Source: Thalassolituus alkanivorans
GTDB lineage: Bacteria > Pseudomonadota > Gammaproteobacteria > Pseudomonadales > Oceanobacteraceae
Length of the DNA stretch: 64,000 nucleotides
Direction of reading: 5' to 3'
Assembly (NCBI RefSeq): GCF_020447205.1
Contig: NZ_JAJAEL010000006.1
Location: 129,865 to 193,864, forward strand
Positions within the stretch are counted from its first letter, which is position 1; the number at the start of each line of letters is the position of its first letter. The notes beneath the pieces were generated by a model, which saw nothing but the letters and a program-made list of their open reading frames with translations, was not told where the DNA came from and ran no database searches. The position numbers were made by a program, and so were the translations under genes. Shown here in pieces: positions 1 to 8,902 of this stretch.

Positions 1-22
1 GGGAGCTGCTGCTCCCGTTTTT
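1..22 (+). terminator. Rho-independent terminator
   Basis: A GC-rich hairpin (GGGAGC, four-base loop, GCTCCC) is followed directly by GTTTTT. It would end a plus-strand transcript entering from outside the window. It also lies just past the stop of the minus-strand TRAP permease, but the T-run favours plus-strand termination. Confidence 0.7.
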
Positions 23-49
23 CTGTTCTTGATTATTTACAACTCACCC

Positions 50-2176
50 TCAGTCGTAACCAATAGCCAGCGGTACAAAGGCAACGATCGCCAGCGCAAT
101 AGCCATGGTGGTCAGCGGCAGAAGAATACGCTCATGACGATACCAAAAGCTCATACCGGCGCTTTCTTCTTTCGCCAGGCGAACCTCTTCTTCGCCAACC
201 ACCTGCCGGGTAAGCAGATGGTTAAGCGCCACCGGCGGACTGAGATACCCCAGCTCAAAGGCCACCAGCGTTACCATCCAGAAATGCACCGGATCAATGC
301 CGCTGTCATAAGCGATAGTGGCAATGGTTGCGCTGACCAGAATCACCGCACCGTATGGGTCCATGACCATACCAATCACCACCAGAATCGCGACCAGCAA
401 GGCCATTGCCAGCCAGATCGAATCGAAGGTTGTGGGCACCATGCTCATCAGTTCGGCACGCTCGACCACACCACCGATGCTCACCGACAACCCCATCAGC
501 ATCAGTAACGCACCAATGTGACCGGTGGTTTCCGTGGTGGCTTCACGGATGGTTTTTTCGATGGAATCGTTACCGCGGCGCAGATCACTCCAGGATTGCT
601 CCAGACGGTTTTCAACGTAATCAATATTCAGGTTTTCACGTTTCAGTGCGGCTTTTTCCTGCCCCAGACGTTCATAAACCAGAATCACCAGCAGCAGCAC
701 CGGCAGAATAAAAGGCGCAGAAAACTCATCCAGATACGCATTCAGAGCCACGGCATAAATCGCCAGCGTAATACCGATGATAAATACATAAGGAATCAGC
801 GGCTTCAGTGCCCGTAAAAACTCAGGGAAAACATTGTCCGGTGTTTCCAGACGCATCGGACCCTGGCGTGTTGCCAGCGCCATCAGGGCAAACAGCAGCG
901 TGGTCAGGAAGAAGACTTTAACGCCCCAGCCAAACAGCTGATCGGTGGTTACTTCGTTATTCAGTGCGGCGATGATCACCACCAGCAGACAAGGACGCAG
1001 CACCACACCCAGCGAACCCGACATCGCCGTGGCTGCCAGTGACAGCTGACGACGCGCGCCGGCGCGGCGCATCTCGTTATAAATCAGACCGCCAACGGCG
1101 ATTACAAAAATACCCGAGGCGCCGGTATAAGCGGTCGGAATAGCCGCCACCGCAACCACCGCAACCGCCAGCATTTCCGGTGGCAGTTTGAACGGACGGA
1201 ACAGATTAAACACCACCTGAGCAAGTTCAGTACGCTTCAGCAGCATACCGATCCACACATACAGCCCCACATTCAGGAACAGCTGTGACAGTTCCATCAT
1301 CTGATTCAGGTAGATACCAATACCGGCACTGTGCCCCGCGGAAATAAAGTACACCCCGGAAATAATGCACATGGTGGCATACAGTGGTACAGCCAGCTGT
1401 GCTTTCAGGAAGCTGCCGCCGGGCTTGGCATCTTTAGGAATAAACAGGAACTGATAGAGACTCAGCAGCAGAATAAAGGCAAAACCGATAATCCACAGAT
1501 GATGCAGAATACTGTGCTGGGTGGTGACTTCCACACCGGCAGAGAACGCGACTTCACGGAAGCTGTAGACCGAATAAAACAGAATCGCACTGGCCAGCAG
1601 CTGAGCACCGGAAGCAACGCGGTAATCCATCACCGTTTCCATCGGACGCAGCGCAATATGATGGCGGCGGAATAACGCGGTCAGGCCGCAGATAAGCACC
1701 AGTACCGCCAGCATAATACGCTGGGCACTTAAGCCGAATTCGCCGAATTCGGCCACGCTTAACTCAATAGCACGGAATACACGGACGGCCGGTGTTACCC
1801 GGTCAACGGTGCTTTCATAAAGGGCATGTTTTTGCTGGCACTGTTCCTGCGCGGCCAGTAACGACTGACGCATAACCGCAGGATCGGCCGGCTCTTCTTC
1901 AAATAAATCCCACTCATCATCCTGCTGAGCATTGGCTTCTGCCACCAGACGCGCTAACTGCGCATCAATATCCATGGTCGGGTTACAGGAAGGCTGTACC
2001 GGGTCGGTACGCAGCTGGAAATAACCATCCCAGACACCCTCACCCAATTGCAGCAACTGAGCATGCAATGCGTGACTGCTGTTGAGGATGACAACAAATA
2101 CCAGCACCAGAAATGCGGGTAGAGCGGCGAGCCATTCGTACGCCGTGCGGTTGCCTACACGTACTGTCTGCTCCAT
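50..2176 (-). CDS. TRAP transporter permease, fused DctQM type
   Basis: The 708-residue product is an inner-membrane permease of the TRAP family, which imports organic anions using a sodium gradient and a periplasmic binding protein. The C-terminal two thirds is a DctM-type large permease with many hydrophobic segments and Gly/Pro-rich loops such as TAYTGASGIF. The N-terminal ~200 residues hold one membrane segment, a long acidic soluble stretch and then three further segments, as expected of a fused DctQ small subunit with an enlarged loop. I chose the ATG at 2176 because AGAGG precedes it; an in-frame ATG at 2230 lacks one. It is the last gene of an operon with the solute-binding protein and lipoprotein upstream. 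The substrate cannot be read from sequence. Confidence 0.85.
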   Translation of the reverse strand: MEQTVRVGNRTAYEWLAALPAFLVLVFVVILNSSHALHAQLLQLGEGVWDGYFQLRTDPVQPSCNPTMDIDAQLARLVAEANAQQDDEWDLFEEEPADPAVMRQSLLAAQEQCQQKHALYESTVDRVTPAVRVFRAIELSVAEFGEFGLSAQRIMLAVLVLICGLTALFRRHHIALRPMETVMDYRVASGAQLLASAILFYSVYSFREVAFSAGVEVTTQHSILHHLWIIGFAFILLLSLYQFLFIPKDAKPGGSFLKAQLAVPLYATMCIISGVYFISAGHSAGIGIYLNQMMELSQLFLNVGLYVWIGMLLKRTELAQVVFNLFRPFKLPPEMLAVAVVAVAAIPTAYTGASGIFVIAVGGLIYNEMRRAGARRQLSLAATAMSGSLGVVLRPCLLVVIIAALNNEVTTDQLFGWGVKVFFLTTLLFALMALATRQGPMRLETPDNVFPEFLRALKPLIPYVFIIGITLAIYAVALNAYLDEFSAPFILPVLLLVILVYERLGQEKAALKRENLNIDYVENRLEQSWSDLRRGNDSIEKTIREATTETTGHIGALLMLMGLSVSIGGVVERAELMSMVPTTFDSIWLAMALLVAILVVIGMVMDPYGAVILVSATIATIAYDSGIDPVHFWMVTLVAFELGYLSPPVALNHLLTRQVVGEEEVRLAKEESAGMSFWYRHERILLPLTTMAIALAIVAFVPLAIGYD

Positions 2177-2269
2177 GGAAGAATACCTCTGAAAATTACT
2201 GCTGCCGGCGCGCAGGGTATCCGCAACCACAGCTCCGGACGGAACCGCGGTGTTGCCGGCTGTTTATTG

Positions 2270-3262
2270 TTATTCGAGTTTTTCGACACACTCTGCGGCG
2301 GCCGGTGTTTCGGCACAGCGCAGTTTACGCATCAGGCGCAGCATATTGCCGTCGTAAACGCCTTCATCACGCAGAGAGATGCGTACATTGCGCAGCATCT
2401 GGTTGTATTTATCATGATCATCCTGTGTCAGATCGACCCAGTATTTCTGATCAATTTCGGCAGTGTCCTTATCGATATATTCGCGCATGCGATCGAATAC
2501 GCTGGCGATTTTCAACCGTGATTTCTGGCCGAATTCTGCCGGGAAACGGTCTTTATGCAGAATCAGCTGGAAGTCCAGATAGGCCAGATTAAAGCGCAGA
2601 ATACCGCCCTTATTACCCAGGCCCTTGTACATTTCCAGCGGCTTGTAAGCCACCGCCGGCGCGTAAGCCGCATCCACACTGCCGTTATTGAACTTACCGG
2701 AGAAGTTAGCCGAGTTGGACGGCACCACCGAAGCACCAACATGATTGACCAGCTTCATCGATGGTTCATCGTATTCAATGGTGGCAATGCGCTTACCCGA
2801 CAGCTCTTCGACCGAATCAACGGTGCGGTCGCGCAGGAACAGATAAATAGGCCCCGCCGGCAGAATACCCGCTACTTCATAGCGGCCTTCAGTCATAAAC
2901 TTCGCCGCTTTCGGTGAGGCAATGGTATTCACCAGATTGCGCATCACGTCATCACTCGGCACACCACCAATGGCTTCAACCGTAGCGGTAAACTTGTTGA
3001 ACGGACGCGCACGCGCGCCGGTCATCAGCACCGCGTCACATTGCTCGGCTTTAAAGTCATCGACCGCGATTTTTTCATCGGTATAGGCGCGCAGGTGGAA
3101 ATCCACACCCCATTCCAGTGCAATGGTGCTGTAGTCTTTGGTCATGCCATAGATTGAACCATTGGCGCCCAGTGGGTCATACACACAGAATGTACGTTTT
3201 TCCAGTGCTCCGAAGGCCAGTTGACTGGTACCCAGAGCCATCAGCAGTAATGCCCGTAACAT
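2270..3262 (-). CDS. Periplasmic solute-binding protein of a TRAP-type system (DUF6091-like)
   Basis: The 330-residue protein starts with a clear Sec signal peptide (cleavage near LAFG-A, residues 18-19) and then reads as a two-lobe periplasmic binding protein. Features include an FCVYDPLG start of the first strand, the segment CDAVLMTGARARPF, and a hinge-like ELSGKRIATIEYDE. It resembles a family of putative solute-binding proteins found next to TRAP permeases in marine gammaproteobacteria; the DUF6091 label is from memory. It lies between the lipoprotein (two bases upstream) and the DctQM permease. By analogy it captures the substrate and delivers it to the permease. Ligand unknown. Confidence 0.75.
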   Translation of the reverse strand: MLRALLLMALGTSQLAFGALEKRTFCVYDPLGANGSIYGMTKDYSTIALEWGVDFHLRAYTDEKIAVDDFKAEQCDAVLMTGARARPFNKFTATVEAIGGVPSDDVMRNLVNTIASPKAAKFMTEGRYEVAGILPAGPIYLFLRDRTVDSVEELSGKRIATIEYDEPSMKLVNHVGASVVPSNSANFSGKFNNGSVDAAYAPAVAYKPLEMYKGLGNKGGILRFNLAYLDFQLILHKDRFPAEFGQKSRLKIASVFDRMREYIDKDTAEIDQKYWVDLTQDDHDKYNQMLRNVRISLRDEGVYDGNMLRLMRKLRCAETPAAAECVEKLE

Positions 3263-3264
3263 AT

Positions 3265-4275
3265 TCAGTCCTCCAGCAGATCGTCGATATCCAGGGTGTT
3301 CGCTTTTGGCTGAACATCATCCCAGAAAGTACCCAGACCACCGGTCGGTGTGCGGGCGCCGGTTGCTTCCGTCCACAGACGGTCGGATACAGCCATAATC
3401 TGACGGCTGGCCATAATATCCATCATGCGGTAATCCGGATTGCTGGAAGTGGTCTTCAGCGAAGCTGCATGGCGGCGGATAGCATCACGCAGCTGCTCGG
3501 TGTTGCCTGAACCGTCGGCAATCACCACTTCGATGGCATGGGCCATACGCACACCGGAGGCGGTGGCAATACGGCTGGCGTTAGCCATTTCCTGCCATGG
3601 GTCGGTGCCCTTCGGAGCGGTGTCCGGCATCATTACCCAGATACCGGCCTGCAACGCCTGTGGCAGGCCCCACCAGCGCACGTTATCCACACACTGCAGA
3701 CCACGAACGGCTTTCATGGCGATGTCTTTCGGTACGTTAACGCTGCTCTGTGAACGCAGGTCACTCATTACCGACTGCATACCGGCAATAGAGCCCAGTA
3801 CCCAGTAAATTTCTTCATCTTCACTCAGATCAGGACACTTATCGCCCGGCTCGCCAAACTCGGCCACCATGTGCTGATACGCCATGTACTGGCGGCTGGC
3901 TGCCACAGCAAAGGCGCGTTTTTCGCGGATACGGGCATCTTTGGCTTCGGCAATGTTCTGGCTCTTAAAGGCCCGTACGTAGGTCAGTGCTTCTTCATGG
4001 GCTTTTTCTTCTGCACAGGAGCCGGACATCATGTACATAGTCACCGCCGCGCGGTCCGGAGCAAAAGTGACTTCAGAGAACGATATCAGCGTCGGTGCCA
4101 TAGCCGTGGTCATGCCGCAGGCCATCTCCGGGTCGCTGCTTTTCATGGTATAGGGAATCGCATACTCTTCGGTGTAATCGTATGCAAACCAGCCGGTTGT
4201 TTTGTAGATCATGCTGCAGCCGGACATGCTGCTGATCGCCAGCACTGCCAGCGAAATACGCGCGAGGAAAGACAT
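3265..4275 (-). CDS. Lipoprotein of the TRAP operon, TatT-like candidate
   Basis: The 336-residue protein has a lipoprotein signal with lipobox MSGC (Cys20), so it should be lipid-anchored facing the periplasm. The body is largely helical and Ala/Met-rich with helix pairs (for example the segment from KAHEEALTYV through AASRQYMAYQ) and several cysteines. It is the first gene of the TRAP operon. In Treponema pallidum a helical-repeat lipoprotein, TatT, trimerises and associates with the TRAP binding protein. The gene order here (lipoprotein, binding protein, permease) makes a TatT-like role the best guess, but I cannot show homology by eye. It is otherwise a lipoprotein of unknown function. 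Confidence 0.6.
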   Translation of the reverse strand: MSFLARISLAVLAISSMSGCSMIYKTTGWFAYDYTEEYAIPYTMKSSDPEMACGMTTAMAPTLISFSEVTFAPDRAAVTMYMMSGSCAEEKAHEEALTYVRAFKSQNIAEAKDARIREKRAFAVAASRQYMAYQHMVAEFGEPGDKCPDLSEDEEIYWVLGSIAGMQSVMSDLRSQSSVNVPKDIAMKAVRGLQCVDNVRWWGLPQALQAGIWVMMPDTAPKGTDPWQEMANASRIATASGVRMAHAIEVVIADGSGNTEQLRDAIRRHAASLKTTSSNPDYRMMDIMASRQIMAVSDRLWTEATGARTPTGGLGTFWDDVQPKANTLDIDDLLED

Positions 4276-4469
4276 GACGCCCCCATTTTCTGATGAGTAA
4301 TTTTTTTTATTCTGTTCAGGATAACGGTCATCCTGATGGGTCTTACCTGAGTGTCTGGCACTGTGGTTAAGCCCGGCCCCAGTCTAACGCTTAAGCCGCC
4401 AAAAAGCTTGGCCCAGTAGTCATCGGGCCCGCGACAATAGAGTCAATCAAGGGTCTTAGAAAGGTTAAA

Positions 4470-5375
4470 ATGCGCCAACAGCCAGCATCTCCGCACCGTC
4501 AAAAGCGTGCACAAAACGACACGTTACCGGCTTCAGAACACAGCCGGGCGCTGCAGCAACTGCTCGACCAGCATTTCGCGCTGGCCAGTCAGCGTGTGGA
4601 TACGGTCTATCGCCGCCACTTTGCTCCGGCCAGAGCGGTTTTTGCCCGCCACTGGCGCCACCGCCGCGATATTCCCGGCGATCTTCTCGCCCTGCCACGC
4701 ACGCTGCTCGGTCTGCTGCACCGCCGTCCGGGAGGCATTGCCAGCCCCAGTGGCAAGCAACAGGAAATGCGCCGTATTCTGGAGCAGGAGCTGCTTGATC
4801 TGCCCGCTCTTGAAGCCAGCCTGCAGCAATACTGTGAGCGTATCATCGAGCATTACCGTCATGACCTTGAAGACCAGCAGGCACTGACGCCGGCACAACG
4901 GCAGGAATTCGAGCGCTATGTTGAACATCAGCTGGTACGCCTGCATCTGCCCAGCGAAGGGCTGCGCGAAGGCATGCTGGCACTGACCATCATGCTCACC
5001 GGCCGCCTACTGGGCGATAAAGCCATGCTCAGCAGCGCCGCAAGCCTGGGCGGCACCGTCGCCGGCAGCGTGTATCTGGGCCAGCAGAGTTGGTGGGGAG
5101 CGTTCTGGGCCGGCTGGTTCGGTGTACCGGCCTGGGTCAGCTGGGTCGGAATCGGCAGTGGTGTTCTCTCCGCCCTGCTGTTATCGCCATTACTGGCACC
5201 GGGGGTTGAATGGGGCATGAACCGCCTGCGCGCCCGACGGGTGCTGCAGCAGACGGTGCAGCAGGCACAGGAAAAACTGACCAGTAAAGACGGTGTGCTG
5301 CTGGCCAGCCGGCTCGGCGTTTATCTGCAGTTATTGCCGGATCTGGCGCAGTTTCTGACGCGGCTGAAAAGCTGA
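4470..5375 (+). CDS. Conserved hypothetical membrane-associated protein (DUF6635-like)
   Basis: The 301-residue protein starts at an ATG preceded by AGAAAGG. The first ~170 residues are hydrophilic, basic and helical. Residues about 180-240 form a glycine-rich hydrophobic hairpin (start SSAASLGGTVAGSVYLG, then a Trp-rich segment and LLSPLLAPG), probably two or three membrane segments. The tail is helical again and Gln/Leu-rich. It resembles a proteobacterial family of unknown function that I recall as DUF6635. It stands alone between the TRAP operon on the other strand and the PhoH gene. No catalytic motif was recognised. Confidence 0.6.
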   Translation: MRQQPASPHRQKRAQNDTLPASEHSRALQQLLDQHFALASQRVDTVYRRHFAPARAVFARHWRHRRDIPGDLLALPRTLLGLLHRRPGGIASPSGKQQEMRRILEQELLDLPALEASLQQYCERIIEHYRHDLEDQQALTPAQRQEFERYVEHQLVRLHLPSEGLREGMLALTIMLTGRLLGDKAMLSSAASLGGTVAGSVYLGQQSWWGAFWAGWFGVPAWVSWVGIGSGVLSALLLSPLLAPGVEWGMNRLRARRVLQQTVQQAQEKLTSKDGVLLASRLGVYLQLLPDLAQFLTRLKS

Positions 5376-5890
5376 CTCAGGCCAGATCCGCTGACCATTG
5401 CCGACAAAGCGTTGTCATAAAACAAACACTTGGCAAGGAGTCTGCGTGACGCCATAGTAACTGAAGGCGTGTTTTTGCTGTCGCATAAGCGACACATGCA
5501 TAGCGGCGGCAAAGCGTACCGATCACCCACGGAGGGAGGGTAAGTTGCTACCCGAGAGCAGTATCAACCTGCCAGGATATGGCAGATACAGAGTGCGGGC
5601 AGGCCACACAAACCTGTGCACACAGAGTATGCAACCACCGACGCTGAACCTCAGTTGCAACGTCCACTCCCCTTCCATCGTTGTTCACCCCCTTGTCACT
5701 CAACCCGTTAACCCTTTCGTCGCAAAAACCATCGTACTGCAATCCGCTCGGCCACACCCAACCAGACCTCAACCCACCAGCCAAGCCATTGACGACCGCA
5801 AGCCCGACCCATTGCGCGCGCTGTGCGCACCGTGGCATTCCGCCATTTCTGTATCTGATCAGCCCAACCTGCAACCAGGAGAGTGCTTAT
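5376..5890. other. Gene-free stretch upstream of the PhoH gene
   Basis: About 515 bases without a convincing gene. Open frames exist on both strands but have no ribosome binding site and read as proline/threonine-rich low-complexity sequence, caused by a C/A-rich stretch near 5690-5820. A small hairpin (GGGTA, six bases, TACCC) lies at 5537-5552. The last bases hold the AGGAG that starts the PhoH gene. The stretch may be a long 5' leader, but no known riboswitch was recognised. Confidence 0.4.
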
Positions 5891-7270
5891 ATGGCCGCAA
5901 GTAAATCCGCAACCAAGCTGTACGTTCTGGACACCAATGTTCTGATTCATGATCCGGCCGCGATCCTGAATTTTGAAGAGCATCAGGTGGTGATCCCTAT
6001 GACCGTTCTGGAGGAGCTGGATAAACTGAAAATGGGCAAAGCGTCCATTGCCACCGACTGCCGTGAGGCAATCCGCAAGATCGACCATATCATCGGTGAT
6101 GCCACCCCTACCGAAATCGCCAAAGGCGTGCCCATTGCCCGCCCGGATGGCTCGGTACAGGGCCATCTGTCTATTCTGCTGGATAACTTTGAAGCGCCTA
6201 ACCGCTCACTGCCACCCGACCTGAACGACAACAAGATCATTAACAGCCTCGTAGGGCTGCAGGAAAAATACCCGCGCCGGGAAGTTGTTCTGATTACCAA
6301 AGACATCAACATGCGCCTGAAAGCCCGCGGCTGTGGCGTCGGTGCACAGGACTACCAGAACGACCAGCTGCTGACCGACGTATCCCTGCTGGAAACCGGC
6401 TATCACGCCTTTGCCGATTCGTTCTGGGAAACCCAGTCACAGGTTGAAACCTTCCACGATGAAACCGGCACCTACCACCGCGTACCACTGGAAAACCTGC
6501 CCGACGAACTCTATGTGAACCGCTTTATCGTCGACGAGAAGGGCTTTATCGGCCGCGTGGTGCTGATTGAGGAAGGAACCGCCCTGCTGCAGGATCTGCC
6601 GGCCGAGCAGCTGTTATCGCAAAGTGCCTGGGGGCTGACACCGCGCGATATTCCGCAGGCACTGGCCCTGCATCTGCTGATGGACCCGGAGGTACATCTG
6701 GTCACCCTGACCGGCCAGGCCGGTTCCGGTAAGACCATTCTGGCACTCGCTGCAGCCATCGAAATGACCGTCGCCACCAAACAGTTCCGCCGCATTATTG
6801 CCACCCGCTCAACCCGCGGACTGGATGAAGATATCGGCTACCTGCCCGGCACCGAAGCGGAGAAAATGGAGCCCTGGCTGGGCGCCATCACCGATAACCT
6901 TGAGGCACTCCACAATGACGATGAGCACGCCACCAGCAGCGTCGACTACATTCTGCAAAAAGTACCGCTGCAGTTTAAATCGCTGAACTACATCCGCGGA
7001 CGCAGTTTTCAGCACAGCCTGATTCTGATTGATGAATGCCAGAACCTGACCCCGCATCAGATGAAGACCATCATCACCCGTGCCGGCGCCGGTTCAAAAG
7101 TGGTTTGTCTGGGGAATCTGGCGCAAATCGATACGCCTTATCTGAATCCGATCAGCTCAGGTCTGACCTATCTGATTGAGCGTTTTAAAGAATTCAGCAG
7201 CGGCGGCACCATTCACCTGGAAGGCTCACCAAGGTCCATTCTGGCGGAATATGCAGAGACCCATTTATAA
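5891..7270 (+). CDS. PIN-PhoH family ATPase/ribonuclease
   Basis: The 459-residue protein couples an N-terminal PIN nuclease domain (acidic start YVLDTNVLIHDP, then the paired acid in VLEELDKLK) to a C-terminal PhoH ATPase domain. The Walker A motif is GQAGSGKT near residue 276 and Walker B is LILIDECQN near residue 378. PIN-PhoH (PhoH2-type) proteins are cytoplasmic RNA helicase/ribonucleases. The ATG at 5891 is preceded by AGGAG; the open frame extends upstream but that part is low-complexity and lacks a start signal. It is not in a ybeY/ybeZ operon, which separates it from the single-domain PhoH (YbeZ) type. A strong terminator follows. Confidence 0.9.
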   Translation: MAASKSATKLYVLDTNVLIHDPAAILNFEEHQVVIPMTVLEELDKLKMGKASIATDCREAIRKIDHIIGDATPTEIAKGVPIARPDGSVQGHLSILLDNFEAPNRSLPPDLNDNKIINSLVGLQEKYPRREVVLITKDINMRLKARGCGVGAQDYQNDQLLTDVSLLETGYHAFADSFWETQSQVETFHDETGTYHRVPLENLPDELYVNRFIVDEKGFIGRVVLIEEGTALLQDLPAEQLLSQSAWGLTPRDIPQALALHLLMDPEVHLVTLTGQAGSGKTILALAAAIEMTVATKQFRRIIATRSTRGLDEDIGYLPGTEAEKMEPWLGAITDNLEALHNDDEHATSSVDYILQKVPLQFKSLNYIRGRSFQHSLILIDECQNLTPHQMKTIITRAGAGSKVVCLGNLAQIDTPYLNPISSGLTYLIERFKEFSSGGTIHLEGSPRSILAEYAETHL

Positions 7271-7339
7271 CGGTTATTAAGGAGTTACCGAGTATCAGAT
7301 CTTTGACGATATAAGAAGTCTGAACTATATAACTAACAG

Positions 7340-7376
7340 GGCTTTGAACATGCCAGCATGATTCAAAGCCTTTTTT
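7340..7376 (+). terminator. Terminator after the PhoH gene
   Basis: A 9-bp perfect stem (GGCTTTGAA / TTCAAAGCC) with a 13-base loop is followed by six T residues, 70 bases past the PhoH stop. Confidence 0.88.
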
Positions 7377-7425
7377 ATCGCCCCTAAATTCACCATCCCG
7401 GAGAGATCCACGGAAGGTTCATATT

Positions 7426-7845
7426 ATGAAAGCACTTGTATTCGCCGCCCTTACTGCCCTGTCCGCCAGCGTTGTTGCTGCGCCGGCAGAAGAAACAATC
7501 TACGAACTGGAATTTGAAACCGATTCCAACTGGACCAGTATTGAAATCCGCGACGATGCGGCCTTCGTTAATGCGCCCGCCGGCGAAAGCATGAATGTGA
7601 CCGCCAAAGATGGTTTGCGCTCGTTTACGATTTCGCCGAAAAAAATCCACCTGCGCTCGCGCACCCGTGGTCTGGTAAACATGAATCTGTTTGTAAAATC
7701 CAAGAATAACGTGCTCGGCCTGACCATCTGTAAAGGTTCACCCAGCAGCTATACCTGGATCAAATCCGGCCAGTCAAAGCAGAAAAACGATCTGAAAGAA
7801 AAAGATCACTGCGAGCAGGCTGCACTGGTACTGCAGCTGTTCTGA
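7426..7845 (+). CDS. Secreted hypothetical protein
   Basis: The 139-residue protein has a Sec signal peptide ending at VVAAPAEE (cleavage near residue 19-20), so it should be periplasmic or outer-membrane associated. The mature part has alternating hydrophobic/polar character suggesting beta-strands (for example WTSIEIRDDAAF) and two cysteines near the C-terminus (LTICKG and HCEQAA) that could form a disulfide. GGAAGG precedes the ATG. It is flanked by its own upstream and downstream terminators, so it is monocistronic. No family was recognised. Confidence 0.6.
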   Translation: MKALVFAALTALSASVVAAPAEETIYELEFETDSNWTSIEIRDDAAFVNAPAGESMNVTAKDGLRSFTISPKKIHLRSRTRGLVNMNLFVKSKNNVLGLTICKGSPSSYTWIKSGQSKQKNDLKEKDHCEQAALVLQLF

Positions 7846-7865
7846 TAACAGCCATCCGGAAAATC

Positions 7866-7916
7866 GCCCCGCCACCTGAAACGCCAGACGTTTCTGCCAA
7901 GCTGCGGGGCTTTTTT
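7866..7916 (+). terminator. Terminator with nested hairpin
   Basis: An outer stem GCCCCGC / GCGGGGC encloses an inner stem GAAACG / CGTTTC, followed by TTTTTT. It ends the secreted hypothetical gene and lies between convergent genes. Confidence 0.85.
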
Positions 7917-7933
7917 ATGCCCGTGCCCTGCAG

Positions 7934-8179
7934 TCAGTGTTCCAAAATATCGCGCCGGAAATCCCCTTTAAACATCGGGATCTCATGCAACTCCTGCTCC
8001 CCCTCCATGCTGAAGTACATCGCACTCTGCTCCGGCGGAAAGATTTTCACATTGCCCTGAGTACTGATCGGACGCGCTCCGTGCATCATATCTTTCAGCA
8101 TCAGATAAATTTCTTCGTAACTGTCACCACGCAGCTCAACTTCGACTTCAGTGGTAAAACGGAATGACATCTTAGCCAT
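7934..8179 (-). CDS. Small hypothetical protein
   Basis: An 81-residue protein starting at an ATG (8179) that follows GAGGAGGG, a near-perfect ribosome binding site; an upstream in-frame start at 8263 has none. The sequence is acidic with paired strand/helix elements (SFRFTTEVEVELRG, then YEEIYLMLKDMM), which suggests a compact alpha/beta cytoplasmic protein. There are no cysteines, signal peptide or membrane segment. It is convergent with the upstream secreted-protein gene. No family was recognised. Confidence 0.6.
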   Translation of the reverse strand: MAKMSFRFTTEVEVELRGDSYEEIYLMLKDMMHGARPISTQGNVKIFPPEQSAMYFSMEGEQELHEIPMFKGDFRRDILEH

Positions 8180-8346
8180 GGCGCGGCCCTCCTCTTCAGG
8201 CTGTTTTCTGAGCCTAACCCAGAGACAGGAAAAAGCCGCGTGAAAGCCAGCACATAGACACATACAACCTAATCAACCCGGGCAAAAGAGCAGGAAGCTA
8301 TAAAACAGCGCTGTTACACTTTGCAGGACAATGATGAGGAGAGGTT

Positions 8347-8883
8347 ATGCAACGAATTGCCATTTACTGCGGTGCGCGCAGCGGTAACGACCCCAAATAC
8401 GCTAAGGCTGCCGGGCACCTAGCGCGCTATCTGGCAAAACAGGGTATCGGTATTGTCTATGGTGGCAGTAACAGTGGTCTGATGGGCATTATTGCCGATA
8501 CCGCACTGGCCGAAGGTGGCGAAGTCATCGGTGTGATTCCCGACTCACTGCACAAGCGGGAAGTGGCCCACCGCGGCCTCACTACCCTGCATCACGTCGC
8601 CGGTATGCATGAACGTAAGGCGCTGATGGCTGATCTGGCCGATGCTTTTGTTGCCTTACCCGGCGGTATCGGCACACTGGATGAGCTGATTGAAATCTGG
8701 TGCTGGGCCGGCATGGGTGCACACAGCAAACCCTGCGCCTGCTATGAGGTGGATAACTACTGGCAGCCACTGTTTGATCTGCTCAGCCATGTTCAGCAGG
8801 AAGGCTTTGCCCACGGCGAACGGCAACTGCTGCGCGCCAGCACTCCGGAGCAACTGCTGGCCAGCCTGCAGGCCGGCCACTGA
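8347..8883 (+). CDS. LOG family nucleoside-5'-monophosphate phosphoribohydrolase
   Basis: The 178-residue protein is a full-length LOG/TIGR00730 family member. The Rossmann-like start IAIYCGARSGND, YGGSNSGLMG and the signature PGGIGTLDE near residues 105-113 are all present, including the arginine in MHERKALM. The family cleaves the N-glycosidic bond of nucleoside monophosphates; plant LOG activates cytokinins, and bacterial members act on cytokinin-type nucleotides or AMP. It is cytoplasmic. The start follows GAGGAGAGG. It converges with the antiporter gene 20 bases beyond its stop. Confidence 0.9.
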   Translation: MQRIAIYCGARSGNDPKYAKAAGHLARYLAKQGIGIVYGGSNSGLMGIIADTALAEGGEVIGVIPDSLHKREVAHRGLTTLHHVAGMHERKALMADLADAFVALPGGIGTLDELIEIWCWAGMGAHSKPCACYEVDNYWQPLFDLLSHVQQEGFAHGERQLLRASTPEQLLASLQAGH

Positions 8884-8902
8884 CTCTGAAAACGATCCGG
8901 GC

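Noticed and set aside
5545-5904. A 119-codon frame upstream of the PhoH gene
   Set aside because: Pro/Thr/Ser low-complexity composition from a C/A-rich stretch and no ribosome binding site.
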